A stretch of DNA of 64,000 nucleotides, from assembly GCA_037962975.1 (NCBI GenBank), contig CM075669.1, positions 123,520,501-123,584,500 of the forward strand. The letters run 5' to 3'. Numbering within the stretch: the first letter of the stretch is position 1; every line of letters begins with the position of its first letter. The notes under the pieces were generated by a model, which ran no database searches, had not been told where the DNA came from, and was given only the letters and a program-made list of their open reading frames with translations. This document shows positions 35,651 through 46,751 of the stretch, in pieces. The translations under genes were made by a program, and so were the position numbers. This DNA comes from Clitoria ternatea. Lineage: Eukaryota > Streptophyta > Magnoliopsida > Fabales > Fabaceae.

Positions 35651-35972
35651 GGAAGAAGAGGAAATGGAGAGACACTTATCAAAACGCACGTTTTGGCAAA
35701 AGAGCATTTCTTATTTTTTTAAAATATTTAATCCATTAATTATAATTCACATGGCTAATCACCTAATTAAGTATTTAAACAACTGTTTAGCCAGGTCAGC
35801 GTCCACGTTTCACTATTGAAGTGGGCCATGCATTGGCCACCTCAGCAAAAAGTCAACCTTCCTTGATTTCACATAACCTAAATTTTTATAAGGGTCAAAA
35901 TCCTAGGTCAAATTTGATAGGGGCTTTTTCCTATACCCTAGACTTTTAAAGGGCTAAAAAGGTATTTTAACC
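35629..35972 (-). repeat. MULE-2 right terminal inverted repeat
   Basis: Inverted partner of the left repeat; by position it should supply the transposase promoter. The inner end shares the GGTCGCGCC stretch with the left repeat. Confidence 0.9.
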
Positions 35973-35981
35973 TTTGTTTTA

Positions 35982-38900
35982 TTACAATTTTTAATTATTA
36001 ATTCTGAAATCAATGGTTGCGTGTATATTGTATATCTTTTAAAATATATTCCCTCAGTTTATATGAATATGAACTAGATAAAAAAAATGAAATATAATGT
36101 GATTGAAACTTTAAGAATCACCCAACTGCATGTGAAATTCTAGTTAGTGATAGGAAGAAAATTGCTCAATTCTTATCGACAGTTTGACACAATCTGATTC
36201 ATATACATGCCAATCCAATAGTTCATAATGCTCATCTAAAATTACTTATTTCTCCCTATCACTTTGACTGTGGATCAAGAGGTGTCTACCAAACATTTTC
36301 CAACACAACTTTTACTAACTGGACTCTAAAAATAATATTGCAATTAATAATTATTATTATTTTATTCAATCAATTACAATAGGATATGGAAGTACTATTC
36401 TTGTCATTAATTGTTATCGTAATTGATTGAATAAAATAAATTTATCTTCAAATGTGTGTTAGGTGAAAATTACTTAAGATAATTTGTTGTATAACAAGAG
36501 ATTACAAAAAAGTTATAATCAAGTATTAAAATTAAAATAAAAATAAATTTAGTTCAAAATAAACCTTGCAAATGACCAACTAATAACAGCTTCAAATCAA
36601 TAGTACCGTTAATAACCTTTCCTTCCTTCCTGTCAACAACGTTTTTTCCCTCCTTTTACTCATACCACCAGATGTTGAGGGTCTAGTAGTACTAAATTTA
36701 ATTTGACTACTTGAATAATTTATTTATCAGTGTTTACCATCAATCAATTACGAATAACATATTAATAAAAATAATTGACTTTTATGATATCTACGTTAAA
36801 AATATATTTACAATATATTAAAAATAATTGACGGTGAATTTTCATACTAATTTTTTAAAACAATTAAATTCTTTGTTAAGTAGTAGTATTATTTTATTTT
36901 AACGGTGTTTTCCTCCGGTCAACTGCCACATAATGTGCGCAGTCCACTTATTTGACGTAAATTTTACGAATCAAATGAAAATATTAAGGTCATAATAACA
37001 AGATAATGAATACGATAAGATATATGATTTTGTCCGCGCCTTGCTAAATCTGAAAACCGTAATGACGCTTTTTATGTACCGAAAGTGAAGCCGAATGAAT
37101 AAAGTTATACGCTCAATCATTTCCAAGAGACGGGGTTAAGTGAGATGAATGATGAACAGTGTCAAGGTATAATTATAAAACATCGTTATTAGAATTTAGG
37201 ATTGATGATTTGGAAACTACTAAAAGATTAGTGCCTACCACTGTAAACATGGTAAGCAAAAGTTGTCTTTATCCCCTGTATATTGGATCCCACATAAAAC
37301 TACCTCTACCCGAATCTCAAATATCAATTTTGGTATTTAGGAGTGAGGAATAGGACACAGATTAGTGATTCAGCCAATATCCAACAACATTAGGGATATA
37401 TGCCACATGCTGCGTCTTTGTGCCATCAATTCCAAAACATTACCCATTCAAGCTTATCCACAAGTCACACACAAATGAATGTGACATGTACCGGTGTATC
37501 CATTTCAAAGGGGATCTACATGTTCTTCTAAGTGTCTAACTACTATTTCAAACTATTAATAAAATATTAGCTCAGCGTGGTCTTTCACACCTCTACTTAT
37601 GCGATTCACTAAATCAAAAATTGACATTTACTTTACCGTGGCCCAAACACACTAACCTTCACCATAGGGGCATTTGGACCAAAACCTATAAACTGGAATA
37701 TTGCTGGGTCTACTTTGCTTCGTGTATAATGTGGCTCAAAGATTTCGCTGAAATACAGATATATTATGTATGTGGATAATAATAATCACATACAATTCTT
37801 AAAAGGACAATCAAAACCATCATAGTGGTCTCAGAAATATAGAGAACACTCGATTGTCTTAAGGACAAAATCTTTACAGTAGGCCTAATTGCAGGTTGGG
37901 CTTAAGGCTTCAATTTTACACAGAATTTTGTCAGGTTTTCTAGACAAACCTTTGGAAAAATTAAGCTCCAAACTCAGCCTATGATCAAATTTACCTACCA
38001 CCCAAATTTCTTCTGTCAATTAACATATGTTTCTAAACACTAATCCTAACTAATTGTTTCAGTTTTTTACGACCATATACAAGTAACACCGACAATAGCT
38101 CACAACTATGACCATATGACCATTTTTTAAATCACCAATATATACTTTCTATTGGGGGTGCACCACTATTTGGCTCAACACTTGTTTTTCTGTAGCAGCG
38201 ATTTTCAATAATTATACCCATACCTATGACAAATTAAGTCAAAGCATTCCCTAAGTATGCCTTCGACAATGCTTCCAAATGCAAAATGGCTCGAAACAAC
38301 AATATATACCGCCACTTTTCCTACTGTTCTTGCCATTGAGCAACCACATTTTCCATTTCGTTCTTTGATACTGAATCGTGCTAATTTAGCATGATGGTAA
38401 TGATTTACAATACTACAATTTACAACAGGCAGCATAGAAAGCAGAGGAAAACCACTAGATGCTAATTTGCTAAAAACCACTCTTGACATAACCCATAACT
38501 CAATCAAACATACATAAGCCAGACCATCACCTTTAGTAAACTAGGCATATCAAATATCATAGCTAATGGATGCAGTGCATTAGATACTTTCCTCACCTTT
38601 TTCTTCTTTAGTTGGCTAAAGATTTTGCTAAAATCATTTTAAGAAGTCATAAGTATTAACTACTGCCATACACATACAATTGACCCGTAACAAATTGCAA
38701 ATATCCTTGTATGCTTTCAATAGATGATCAAGATTTATCAGTACAAGCTTGAATGGACGGAGGGGGAAAATGAGATGACAACAGGTTGGATGAAGATTCA
38801 AGTCATCGTGATAACAAGTTGCGAGAACGAAAAAAGGACATATTACATATATGCTCTTCAGATTATACTAGAAAATTTCCATATCTACAAAATGGTGAAC

Positions 38901-39389
38901 ATATATAGCAATTAAAAAAGAGACTGAGATACAAAACACTAATACAAGTTCCCAATCAGAAAACTCTACTTCTAAAGGATAGAAACTTAATACACTGAGC
39001 ATGTGTTTTGACAAATTGGAATTTCATTGTTTAGAGAAAGTTCCAGGAACTAAACGCTAACAGGCCTTAGAAATCCAGTCAACCTCTTCTCATTTCCATG
39101 CAGTACTGACGTAACATACCACAAAGCAAATTCACAAGTAGCCCTAAATTAAACCCTAGTAGTTACAATTTTGAACAAAATTCATCAAAAGTTTCTGGTT
39201 TCCAACTTCCAAGACGGTGAAATTCGACAGTAATTAAAAAGGAAAAATTCAAAATAACCGAATTTGACATTAAACATCTATAATTATCAACATAAACACC
39301 ACAACAAGAATTTACGAGAAAGAGAAAATAAAAGCATATAGACATGATTGAAGGTTGATAATAAGGGTTATTTATCATATAACAAATGG
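35982..39389. other. AT-rich intergenic region, no gene seen
   Basis: This 3.4 kb stretch has only short ORFs without recognisable domains. The longest, 100 codons on the minus strand at 38205-38507, has no motif I can name. A perfect 21 bp inverted repeat is listed separately. The right end should include the SKIP34 3' UTR. Confidence 0.5.
36357..36439. repeat. Perfect 21 bp inverted repeat (hairpin)
   Basis: The arm at 36357-36377 (TTATTTTATTCAATCAATTAC) is exactly complementary to 36419-36439, with a 41-base loop. It could be a MITE core or a cruciform; no clear terminal motif or target duplication was identified. Confidence 0.6.
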
Positions 39390-39671
39390 TCAAGGGTTGT
39401 TGGATAAGGTGGAAGGGGGAGAGAATAGGCTGGCCACGTGGCGTTGTTGGAGATTGTAGCGGCGTTTAAGGTAGTCTTCGAGGATCTCCATGACGGAGAC
39501 GAAGCGCTTCATTTGGTGGAGGCGGCGGCTCAGTGCGGCTTCTCGAGCCCTGGCGCGAGCAAGCCGAACCTCCGTCTCCGCGAGCCGATCTCGGAGGTCT
39601 TCCACCACCGCCGACGCCGATCGACCCTTCACGTCCTCTTTCGGAAACGGTGGTTGCTGCCCGGAACACAT
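39390..39671 (-). CDS. SKIP34: SKIP34-like SKP1-interacting protein
   Basis: A single exon of 93 codons. The core LRDRLAETEVRLARARAREA, then LSRRLHQMKRFVSVMEILEDYL and a C-terminal VASLFSPP, is the pattern of Arabidopsis SKIP34, a small coiled-coil protein found as a SKP1/ASK partner. Length agrees with the family. The N-terminus (MCSGQQPPFPKED) is variable in the family, and the MC start is also typical. The protein is almost entirely one charged helix. Local GC content is clearly higher than in the surrounding repeats. SKIP34 has no F-box that I can see, so a direct role in ubiquitin ligase assembly is only inferred from the name. Confidence 0.85.
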   Translation of the reverse strand: MCSGQQPPFPKEDVKGRSASAVVEDLRDRLAETEVRLARARAREAALSRRLHQMKRFVSVMEILEDYLKRRYNLQQRHVASLFSPPSTLSNNP

Positions 39672-40162
39672 GCTTGCCTAGGTTTTGGGTTTGCGCAAAT
39701 GGGAATTAACGTTGGTAACACACAACACAACCGCGTATGTTTCGATTTCTAGTTCCGTTGATGTTCGGACCCGGGCACAATGACAAAGAGATTTCACAGC
39801 AAAGCCACAACTCCGTGCAAGAAAGAAATTAAAGGTATGTTTGGATACAAAAGGGTTTGACCAACCCAAAAATACATCCTACGGTCAAACGTTTTGACTG
39901 TCTCCAACAACATGAAGGATCAATATCAACCTTAAATTTCTCTATTTCCCCAACTCCCTTTTCCCAACTGGAAACCAAACGAACACTAAATGTAATTACA
40001 CTTATATCCCTGTAGTTTGACAATGTAGGAGTCTCCCTCAATTCAATTTGTATGGATCATGGTCATGCTATTTAAATTTTAAACAAAAATGATTCTCACC
40101 CTTTATTAAACTTAATTAAATATTTTTTTATAATATATATTGATTTCATTACTTTCAATTTT
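39672..40162. other. SKIP34 upstream region
   Basis: Probable 5' UTR and promoter of SKIP34 (minus strand), then AT-rich sequence up to the non-autonomous LTR element. No TATA box was chosen with confidence. Confidence 0.4.
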
Positions 40163-40167
40163 AATAT

Positions 40168-40430
40168 TGTTCACTTTGAGCGTATAAATGTCAAATACCT
40201 AGAGAATACTCTAGGAAAATATGGTTCTTTACTCAAAATATCACTTGAATTACCTAAGAGACTCTAGGGTCATATTTGTACATCAAATAAGGGTCATGAT
40301 CTCAGTCCAATATCTAATAGATAGAGATAATTTCCTAAGAGAATAGAGATAACTTCCTGCAATTGAGGAGATAGAGATAATCTCCTAAAATAAGGGGATT
40401 AGAGGGATCTTAGCTAATTCGGAGGGAACA
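40168..40430 (-). repeat. 3' LTR of the non-autonomous element
   Basis: Direct-repeat partner of 41788-42014. It shares the GATAGAGATAATTTCCTAAG and ATCTCCTAAAATAAGGGGAT stretches, with clear divergence and indels that suggest an old insertion. Confidence 0.75.
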
Positions 40431-41039
40431 GGAGCCCCAGTCATGAGCTCTCGGCCATCGGGCGAGCCGAGTGACTATGTACTGAGTGCTTTGTTGTTCC
40501 TTCGATCGGAATTCTAGGATTTAACCTAATTTGATGAGCTAAATTGTACTTGTCTTATTGCTATTTTGGTGGGTCTCATTAAAACCTCTCGAGAGAAAAA
40601 CCTAGTGGGAAAAAAACCCCTCGAGTAGGAAAAAGAGTGCCCATTAAACGTGTAATGTTCCACGCCCATGGGATGCTTTTTCCTTTTAATTCTTCAAGCT
40701 AGTATGTTTCTTTGCCGATGACTTCTCTTACTTGGTATGGGTCTTCCTAGTTGGCTGCTAGCTCCTCGTCCTCTCTGATTCTTCTATTGTTGTCAGCTAC
40801 TCTTGGAATTAGATCTGTTATTCAAAAATGTCATGGTCTGAGTAGTGTGTTTTATTTATGAGTGAATTTCTGTTTTGAGGCTTGTATCTTGATATAGGTT
40901 ATGTCTCGTTCTTTTAGATTAAGGTCCAGGTCTTCTTGTCTCCTTGCGTCCTTTTCTTCCTCGTCGTAGGATGTTCTTATGAGAAAGGGCTCTAGTTCCA
41001 CAAGAATCTTTACATATACTCTGATAATGTTTCATGGTT

Positions 41040-41760
41040 GGAACTTGGAAATTTTTCGTTTTAGGACGTAACTAGAATTTTGTCCTTTGAAATTGGAAAC
41101 CTAGAAATTTTTCATTTTGGGACTTGAGGTGATTGGGCTTTTGCCATTCGAAAATTCATAAATTGAAATTTGTCATTTGCTGCCTCGATCGAGATTTTAG
41201 GACTTAAACGTAATAATAATTTGTCGTTACCCTTGAGTTATCACTCGGGGTTTCAAGACTTAAGCATAATAGTAATTTGTCGTGTTGTTACCCCCGAGCC
41301 ACCACTCGGGGTTTTAGGATTTAAACGTAATAATAATTTGTCGTTACCCCGAGTCGTCACCTGGAGTTTTAGGACTTAACTATAATAATAATTTGTCTTT
41401 ACCCTGAGTCGTTACTCAAGAGTTTAGGACTTAACCTTAATAATAATTTGTTGTTACCCCCGAGTCGTCACTCGGGGTTTTAAGACTTAAATGTGATAAT
41501 AATTTGTTGTTACCCTCGATTTGTCACTCGGGGTTTTAGGACATAAACATAATAATAATTTGTCATTACCCCTAAGTCGTCACTTGGGTTTTAGGACTTA
41601 ACCATACTAATAATTTGTCGCTATCCCCGAGCCCTTACTCAGGATTTTAGGACTTAAACATAATAATAACTTGTTGGGGTTTAAGGACTTAACCGTAATA
41701 ATAATTTGTCGTTCCCCCAAGCCATCACTCAAGGTTTTAGGACTTAACCTTGTGGTCATA
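41040..41760. repeat. Array of about ten ~60 bp units with a CCCCGAGT/ACTCGGGG hairpin
   Basis: Units contain GTTACCCCCGAGT, a short spacer, ACTCGGGGTTTTAGGACTTAA and TAATAATAATTTGTC. Within a unit CCCCGAGT and ACTCGGGG are perfect inverted repeats separated by four bases (CGTC in the best copy). Later units degrade. RNA from either strand would form a row of short stem-loops. Confidence 0.85.
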
Positions 41761-41787
41761 GATTCGGGCCCACGGCGGGCGCCAAAA

Positions 41788-42014
41788 TATTCATTCTGAG
41801 CGTATAAATGTCAAAACCCTATATAATCTCTAGGAAAATAAGGCTCTGAGACCGTATTTATACATAAAAAAAAGTCATGATCTCGGCGTAATATCTAATA
41901 GATAGAGATAATTTCCTAAGATAAAAGATATACATAACTTTCTAGAATTGAGAAGATAGAGATAATCTCCTAAAATAAGGGGATAAAGGGACCTTAGTTA
42001 ATCCATATGGAACA
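41788..42014 (-). repeat. 5' LTR of the non-autonomous element
   Basis: The right-hand copy, ending GGAACA. Its plus-strand start is TATTCA instead of TGTTCA, consistent with one G-to-A change. The primer-site-like sequence lies directly to its left on the minus strand (41771-41787). Confidence 0.7.
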
Positions 42015-42019
42015 AATAC

Positions 42020-43239
42020 AAATGACCTTATTAATTATTAGAAATGAACTATTTTAATATTAAATAATTATAACAACAATTGTCATTGTAATTTTAATAA
42101 AATTAATGGATTCTTTTTATTATTAGACGCATGAATTGGTGACATAATTATCAACAACGGTTTTAATTTGTGACTTAATAGATTCTATTATTATTATTAA
42201 TTGATTAATATCAAATAAAAATATCTTACACTATTGGCCTAAGGTTGTAAAATGTATTCATTTTATATTATTTTAAAATATATTAAACATAAATTAATAA
42301 ATTATAAAAAAGGTTAAGATTCGTAAAATCCATTATTGTGAGCAAATTGTTTTAGAATTTAGTCATGTAACACATGAACAAACTAATATATAAAAATAAT
42401 ATGACATTATATAAAACCATTTTACTAAGTGCTTTGTTTCGACATCTCTACAACTATTTGGGAAATAGTTCAGGTAATTTTCCTTTCACTTTTACGTTTT
42501 TGCAATGTTTAATTTTTTTATTTTGTTTTTGTTTCTCACAAATTTAATTTTCTAATTGTGTTCCTAATGCATTTTGGTTGGAAAACTTTGTTCATAGAGG
42601 TATGCTTTTATCTTTTTATTTCAATTACTCTATTCTTTCAATACAAAGGAAGAAAAGAAATGGTGAATAACCGTGGTAAGTATATCTTTTTATTTAGTTT
42701 TTAGTTTTTTGTGACTTTTTCAATTTTAACTAGGAGTTTTTTTGTCCACTTACTTAGAGGGGAAAAGATAATGAAGGTTTGTCGATCGAACAATATTCTT
42801 TCTCTAAAGATGATTGGGAAGATGACATGAAACAATACGAGGATTATGTTATGGATAAATAAGATGTACCCTACTAACTTCGTAAGTCAATCATTCTTAT
42901 TCTGATTCACATGTATGTTCGGTGAAAAGTTTGTTTTCATTGTAGACTTTCTATCCAATTTTTTGTTTTTACTTTGACGTGCCACCAAAAACCTATATAT
43001 TGGTACATATTAGATAGGTCTTTATAAAGTTTCTTAAAACAATAAAAGTATATATTGTTACTAAAAATGTATATTATTGTTCTTATTAGAACTTTATTTA
43101 AAATATCTTTATTAACAACTTGATTTTTTACAAAAATAAAAAATATTTAATCCAATTTTAACTATTATTTTTCTCTATCTACATACACTACTCTACAAAC
43201 CAAAGACCATTTTTCACTTTGTGTAATCATAATGGTTTA
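42020..43239. other. AT-rich stretch, no gene seen
   Basis: Short frames around 42660 and 42760-42860 (an acidic stretch with KDDWEDDMKQYED) could be a fragment of an old gene, but no domain is recognisable and the frame closes quickly. Nothing else was found. Confidence 0.4.
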
Positions 43240-44350
43240 GAGACAAACGTAGAAAGGAGGTTGAATATGTGTGTGACCCTTTTTTCAAATATTAGAACCT
43301 TTTTAAACATGAGATGGCAGCAGACTTTAACATAAGATGTAAGTATCATTTCAAACGATTCATGTTGTTAACCATGTAAGTATCATTTCAACTAACATAA
43401 GATGCATGCAATATGCCTAGTTCTCTTCTAATACTTATGAATGAATCCTTAGGTAATGGTTTGGTGAATATATCAGCTAATTGTTTAGAGGTTTCCACAT
43501 ATTTAAGTACACAATTTTAAAACATAATCTCTTATAAAATGATGTCTAATTTCAATATGTTTAGTCCAAGAATGCATAACAGAATTTTTTGAGATATTTA
43601 TTGCACTTGTATTATAATATTTAATTAGAATGTTATCTAATTTAACACCAAAATCTAAGAGTTGTTGTTTCATCCATAGAATTTATGCATAACAACTACC
43701 ACCGACAACATATTTAGCCTCTGCTGTTGATAGGGCTACACTTACTTGATTCTTGCTATGCCAAGAAACGAGGGAATTTCCAAGCAAGTAATAGGTACCA
43801 CTAGCGCTTTTCCTATCAAGCTTACAACCAGCAAAATCAGAATTAGAAAAATCCAATAAGAGTGTAGTTAGCCCCTTTAGGATACCATAACCCTATATTT
43901 TGGGTTCCTTTTAAGTATTTCATTATTCTTTTAACAGTAGTTAAATGGGATTCTTTGGAATATGTTTGAAATCTAGCACACATACAAACAACAGACATGA
44001 TATATGGATGATTGACAGATAAATATAATAAGGACTATCATACCTTTATATTTGATTATTTCTATGTTCTTACCTTTCTCATCTTTATCTAAATAGCAGG
44101 ATGTGCTCATAGGAGTTGCACTTTCATTTGCTTTATCTATCTTGAACTTTTTTAGAAGTTCTTTGCAATACTTTGTTTGGCTTATGAAAGTTCCTTCGCT
44201 TGATTACTTAATTTGAAGTCCTGGGAAGAATGTGAGCTCTTCCATTAGTGACATTTCAAATTCACTCTGCATGATCTTAGTAAATTCCTTGCATAAAATC
44301 TCATTAGTAGAACCAAATATAATATTATCAACATACATTTGTACCTGATG
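43240..44350 (-). pseudogene. Ty1/copia reverse transcriptase-RNase H remnant
   Basis: On the minus strand, from about 44345 leftwards, the frames give QMYVDNIIFGSTNEILCKEF (the catalytic YVDD region with D to N), EFEMSLMEELTFFPGLQI, then SDFAGCKLDRKSASGTYYLL, NSLVSWHSKNQVSVALSTAEA and KHIEIRHHFIRDYVLK. These are the end of reverse transcriptase and RNase H of SIRE/Maximus-like copia elements. Stops and frameshifts are frequent. At about 43240-43370 an LTR-like start (AGAAAGGAGGTTGAATATG) matches the one at about 44380. Confidence 0.75.
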
Positions 44351-45616
44351 GTTCAGAGTCATACTTAGAAAGGGGGGCTGAATAAGTCTCAGACTCTTTT
44401 TATGAAAATTTGAACCTTTTATTGTACAGGTAACATACTTGAAAAAAGTGAGGAAAGGAGAAGAGAGAACACCAAGAATTTATATTGGTTCACTTCCAAC
44501 ATAGAAGCTATGTCCAGTCTCTTCTAACTTGAAGGATTTTCATTATGGTAAAATCTCCTTTACAATAACAGCACCAAACCTATGCCATAAGTATTCTTGA
44601 CTCTAGCCACTTCTGACTTAAACCCAAGTATTCTTTCAACAAGTATTCTTTCAAAAGCCTCTTCAGGCCACAATTGTTTTCCATTAAAACTAAGGTTGGT
44701 AACTCACTAGACTTTTACATAAATTGATTTGTAAAAGTAAAGTACAAGAGTGTTTCTCAGAACTTAGTGTATGAAGGATTGTACAAGAATGAATAAACAC
44801 ACTACGTTAAGAAAGATAAAAGGACCAAGGTCTGTTGGGAGTAGAAGAACAAAGAATGCCTTTGTCTTAGAAATGCTAAGAAGAGATTAAAGAAAGTTTG
44901 ACCACAAAGACTAAGTATTCTTGATTGGCTTCTCTTCTTCAAAAATGAATTTCTCCAAGAATATATAGGTGACTTGAGATGATTGTTGATGATCTGGAAA
45001 AGAGATATGAACGTTGGAAATCCTTTGAAGAAGATTTCTTTGAATGTAGGTACCAGACTCTTAATGTTTTGAAGAGATGTACAAGAGTCTAGTGGCAAGG
45101 AACTTTGATATTTGCATGATTATGGTGTTCCTTGATATCTTTAGAAAATAAAGCTAATTGTTGGCTTTTTTGTCTTTTAGCAAGCACGCAGAGACTAATG
45201 CTGAAATTCTTTTGTTTTGTTCTTACACCCAAACTGACTTTCTTTAGCTTTTCTGGAGTATGCAGAGTTGTTACGTTGAGGTCTTTGAAAAACTGCATTG
45301 GTTGCTCTGCTGGTTTGTCTTTTATCCTTTTTAATGATAAGCACATTCTTCTTGATAAGGGCTTGACTTCCAATGCATCATCAAAAAGTTTTTAGAACGT
45401 TGTGATTTGTACTTTTGCGTAACGTTCATGATGCAAATTCTTGATGCTTAATAAGTTTAAAGTCTGATTTTGTTGATTCATAAGACTGGAGAATTCTTGA
45501 ACTAGACTTTTTGGTTAAAGTCTAAATTTTGACTTTTGAAGGATCAAACTTTTGATTTTTGATGCTAAATCTCCGAGTCATTATTTTGATGTGTAATTCT
45601 TAGAAGATTTATGCTT
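44351..45616. mobile_element. Probable copia LTR or other repeat next to the copia remnant
   Basis: The left edge (AGAAAGGGGGGCTGAATAAG) resembles the stretch at 43257, suggesting LTR sequence. It abruptly replaces the upstream part of reverse transcriptase. The ORFs at 44802-45098 and 45089-45373 (minus) show no retroelement domain. The right boundary is set only by the next LTR start at 45617. Confidence 0.35.
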
Positions 45617-46751
45617 TGGCAAGCGCACCAGTCGTTAAAATTGTATTATATTTGATCGTCCCACAGGGATTGTGGTAAATACCTCAATCTCAGACTAGTA
45701 CAAGCTGAACCAACACAAGGCACAGAAAGTTCATTCGGTTTTTGTTGTTTTAATGTTTTCTAGTTGTTTTTGTATTTCCAGAAACAATATTAAGATGAAA
45801 TGTGAAAGGTGATTAATAGAAAATAGGTCAGGATTGCTTCGGTTCACAAATTCATCAAGAAACATGCAATTAAAGTATAATCAAACTTCCTAATCTAGAG
45901 GACAATCCGCTTGTGGTTATTCCTTAATTCCTTAGGTGAAAAACACTAATCCTTAAGCATTGGACCTTAATTCCTTAAGTGCTTAATTAACCTAAGAATC
46001 TAATGTGAAATTGGAGGTTGAACTCTAACTATTCACCTAAATTGATTAGGCCTGAACTAGTTAGAAAGCTGGAAGTTACCTAAGCTTCAACCATGATTCC
46101 TCACTGGCGAAGTTCTTCATCAGTTCTGGATTTGTCAATCCAGCAAAACAGATTCACTCCACAGCTTGTTCGCCTCAGGATCTAGAAGTTGATTTCCTCA
46201 CTCACAGCTTCAAGATTCCATTGCTAACCTTCGCAATCCCAACCTTAGGAATTTAGAACTCCATCGACTTTGGTTCCATTGAAGGAATGTGGAACGTCAT
46301 GGAATTTAGAACTCCATCGACTTTGGTTCCATCGAGCGTCCCTTTCTTACGCTCAAGCGCGACGGGGCTGATGCTGAATTAAGTTATGCTCAAGTTTCGT
46401 AAGTCCTCCGCTTAAGCGCACCAGCTATGTCCAGAGTCACGCTTAGCATTCTTCTTAACACTTCTTGCTCAAGCTGCCTTCAATCGTGGGGGGGGGGGGT
46501 TGTCTTCATTAAATCACGCTTAGGCGTGTTGAGTGCCACGCTCAAGCGTCCCTGAGCTTTGATGTTTTGGTTCTTCTTGGTTTTTCAAGCCTTGTTGGTA
46601 CTTTTTTCACATATTTTGTCAAATCAAGCTTGTTTTACACAATGTGTTATTTTCAACAAAAATCATGCTTAAATAATTACTAATCTGATTAAATTCTTTC
46701 AAAAATGAGTTTAATTGAAGTATTTAAATCAATGTGAAATAACACTTATCA
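45617..46751 (-). mobile_element. 3' LTR of an Athila-like Ty3/gypsy element
   Basis: The plus strand begins TGGCAAGCGCACC and ends ACTTATCA, so on the minus strand it starts TGATAAGTG and ends GCTTGCCA, a pair typical of Athila-type LTRs. On the minus strand GGTTGGGGAGAGTT (46752-46765) just precedes it as the polypurine tract. It holds several CGCTCAAGCG words (46340-46560), an approximately 53 bp direct duplication (46248-46337, sharing GGAATTTAGAACTCCATCGA) and a G10 run near 46490. Confidence 0.7.

Larger units (their letters stand above)
30703..35972 (-). mobile_element. MULE-2: apparently complete Mutator-like transposon
   Basis: Terminal inverted repeats at 30703-31062 and 35629-35972 begin GGTTAAAATACC and stay highly similar for about 345-360 bp, differing by small indels. 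The nine bases TTTGTTTTA flank both sides exactly (30694-30702 and 35973-35981). Inside are a three-exon transposase on the minus strand with an intact DDE triad and a two-exon GRF-zinc-finger gene on the plus strand. They converge between about 31560 and 32000. Length is 5270 bp, usual for an autonomous MULE. The perfect target duplication and open frames suggest a fairly recent insertion. Confidence 0.93.
40168..42014 (-). mobile_element. Non-autonomous short LTR element
   Basis: Two direct repeats of 263 bp (40168-40430) and 227 bp (41788-42014) share the start GTATAAATGTCAAA region and the end GGAACA, with TGTTCA...GGAACA termini in the left copy. The flanks AATAT (40163-40167) and AATAC (42015-42019) match at four of five bases. 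On the minus strand TGGCGCCCGCCGTGGGC follows the right LTR, like the TGGCGCC-type primer sites of Ty3/gypsy elements. The right copy is therefore the 5' LTR. The 1.36 kb interior has no gag or pol and is largely an array of about 60 bp repeats. Its transposition would depend on another element's proteins. Confidence 0.75.

Noticed and set aside
36048..36075. Stowaway-like MITE start (CCCTCAGTTTATAT)
   Set aside because: Resembles a MITE terminus only loosely and no matching inverted end or TA duplication was found.
38205..38507. 100-codon minus-strand ORF
   Set aside because: No recognisable motif, AT-rich surroundings, no splice or promoter context; kept only as a note in the intergenic entry.
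44802..45395. Overlapping ORFs on both strands between copia and Athila-like remnants
   Set aside because: No retroelement or host domain; likely chance frames in LTR-type DNA.
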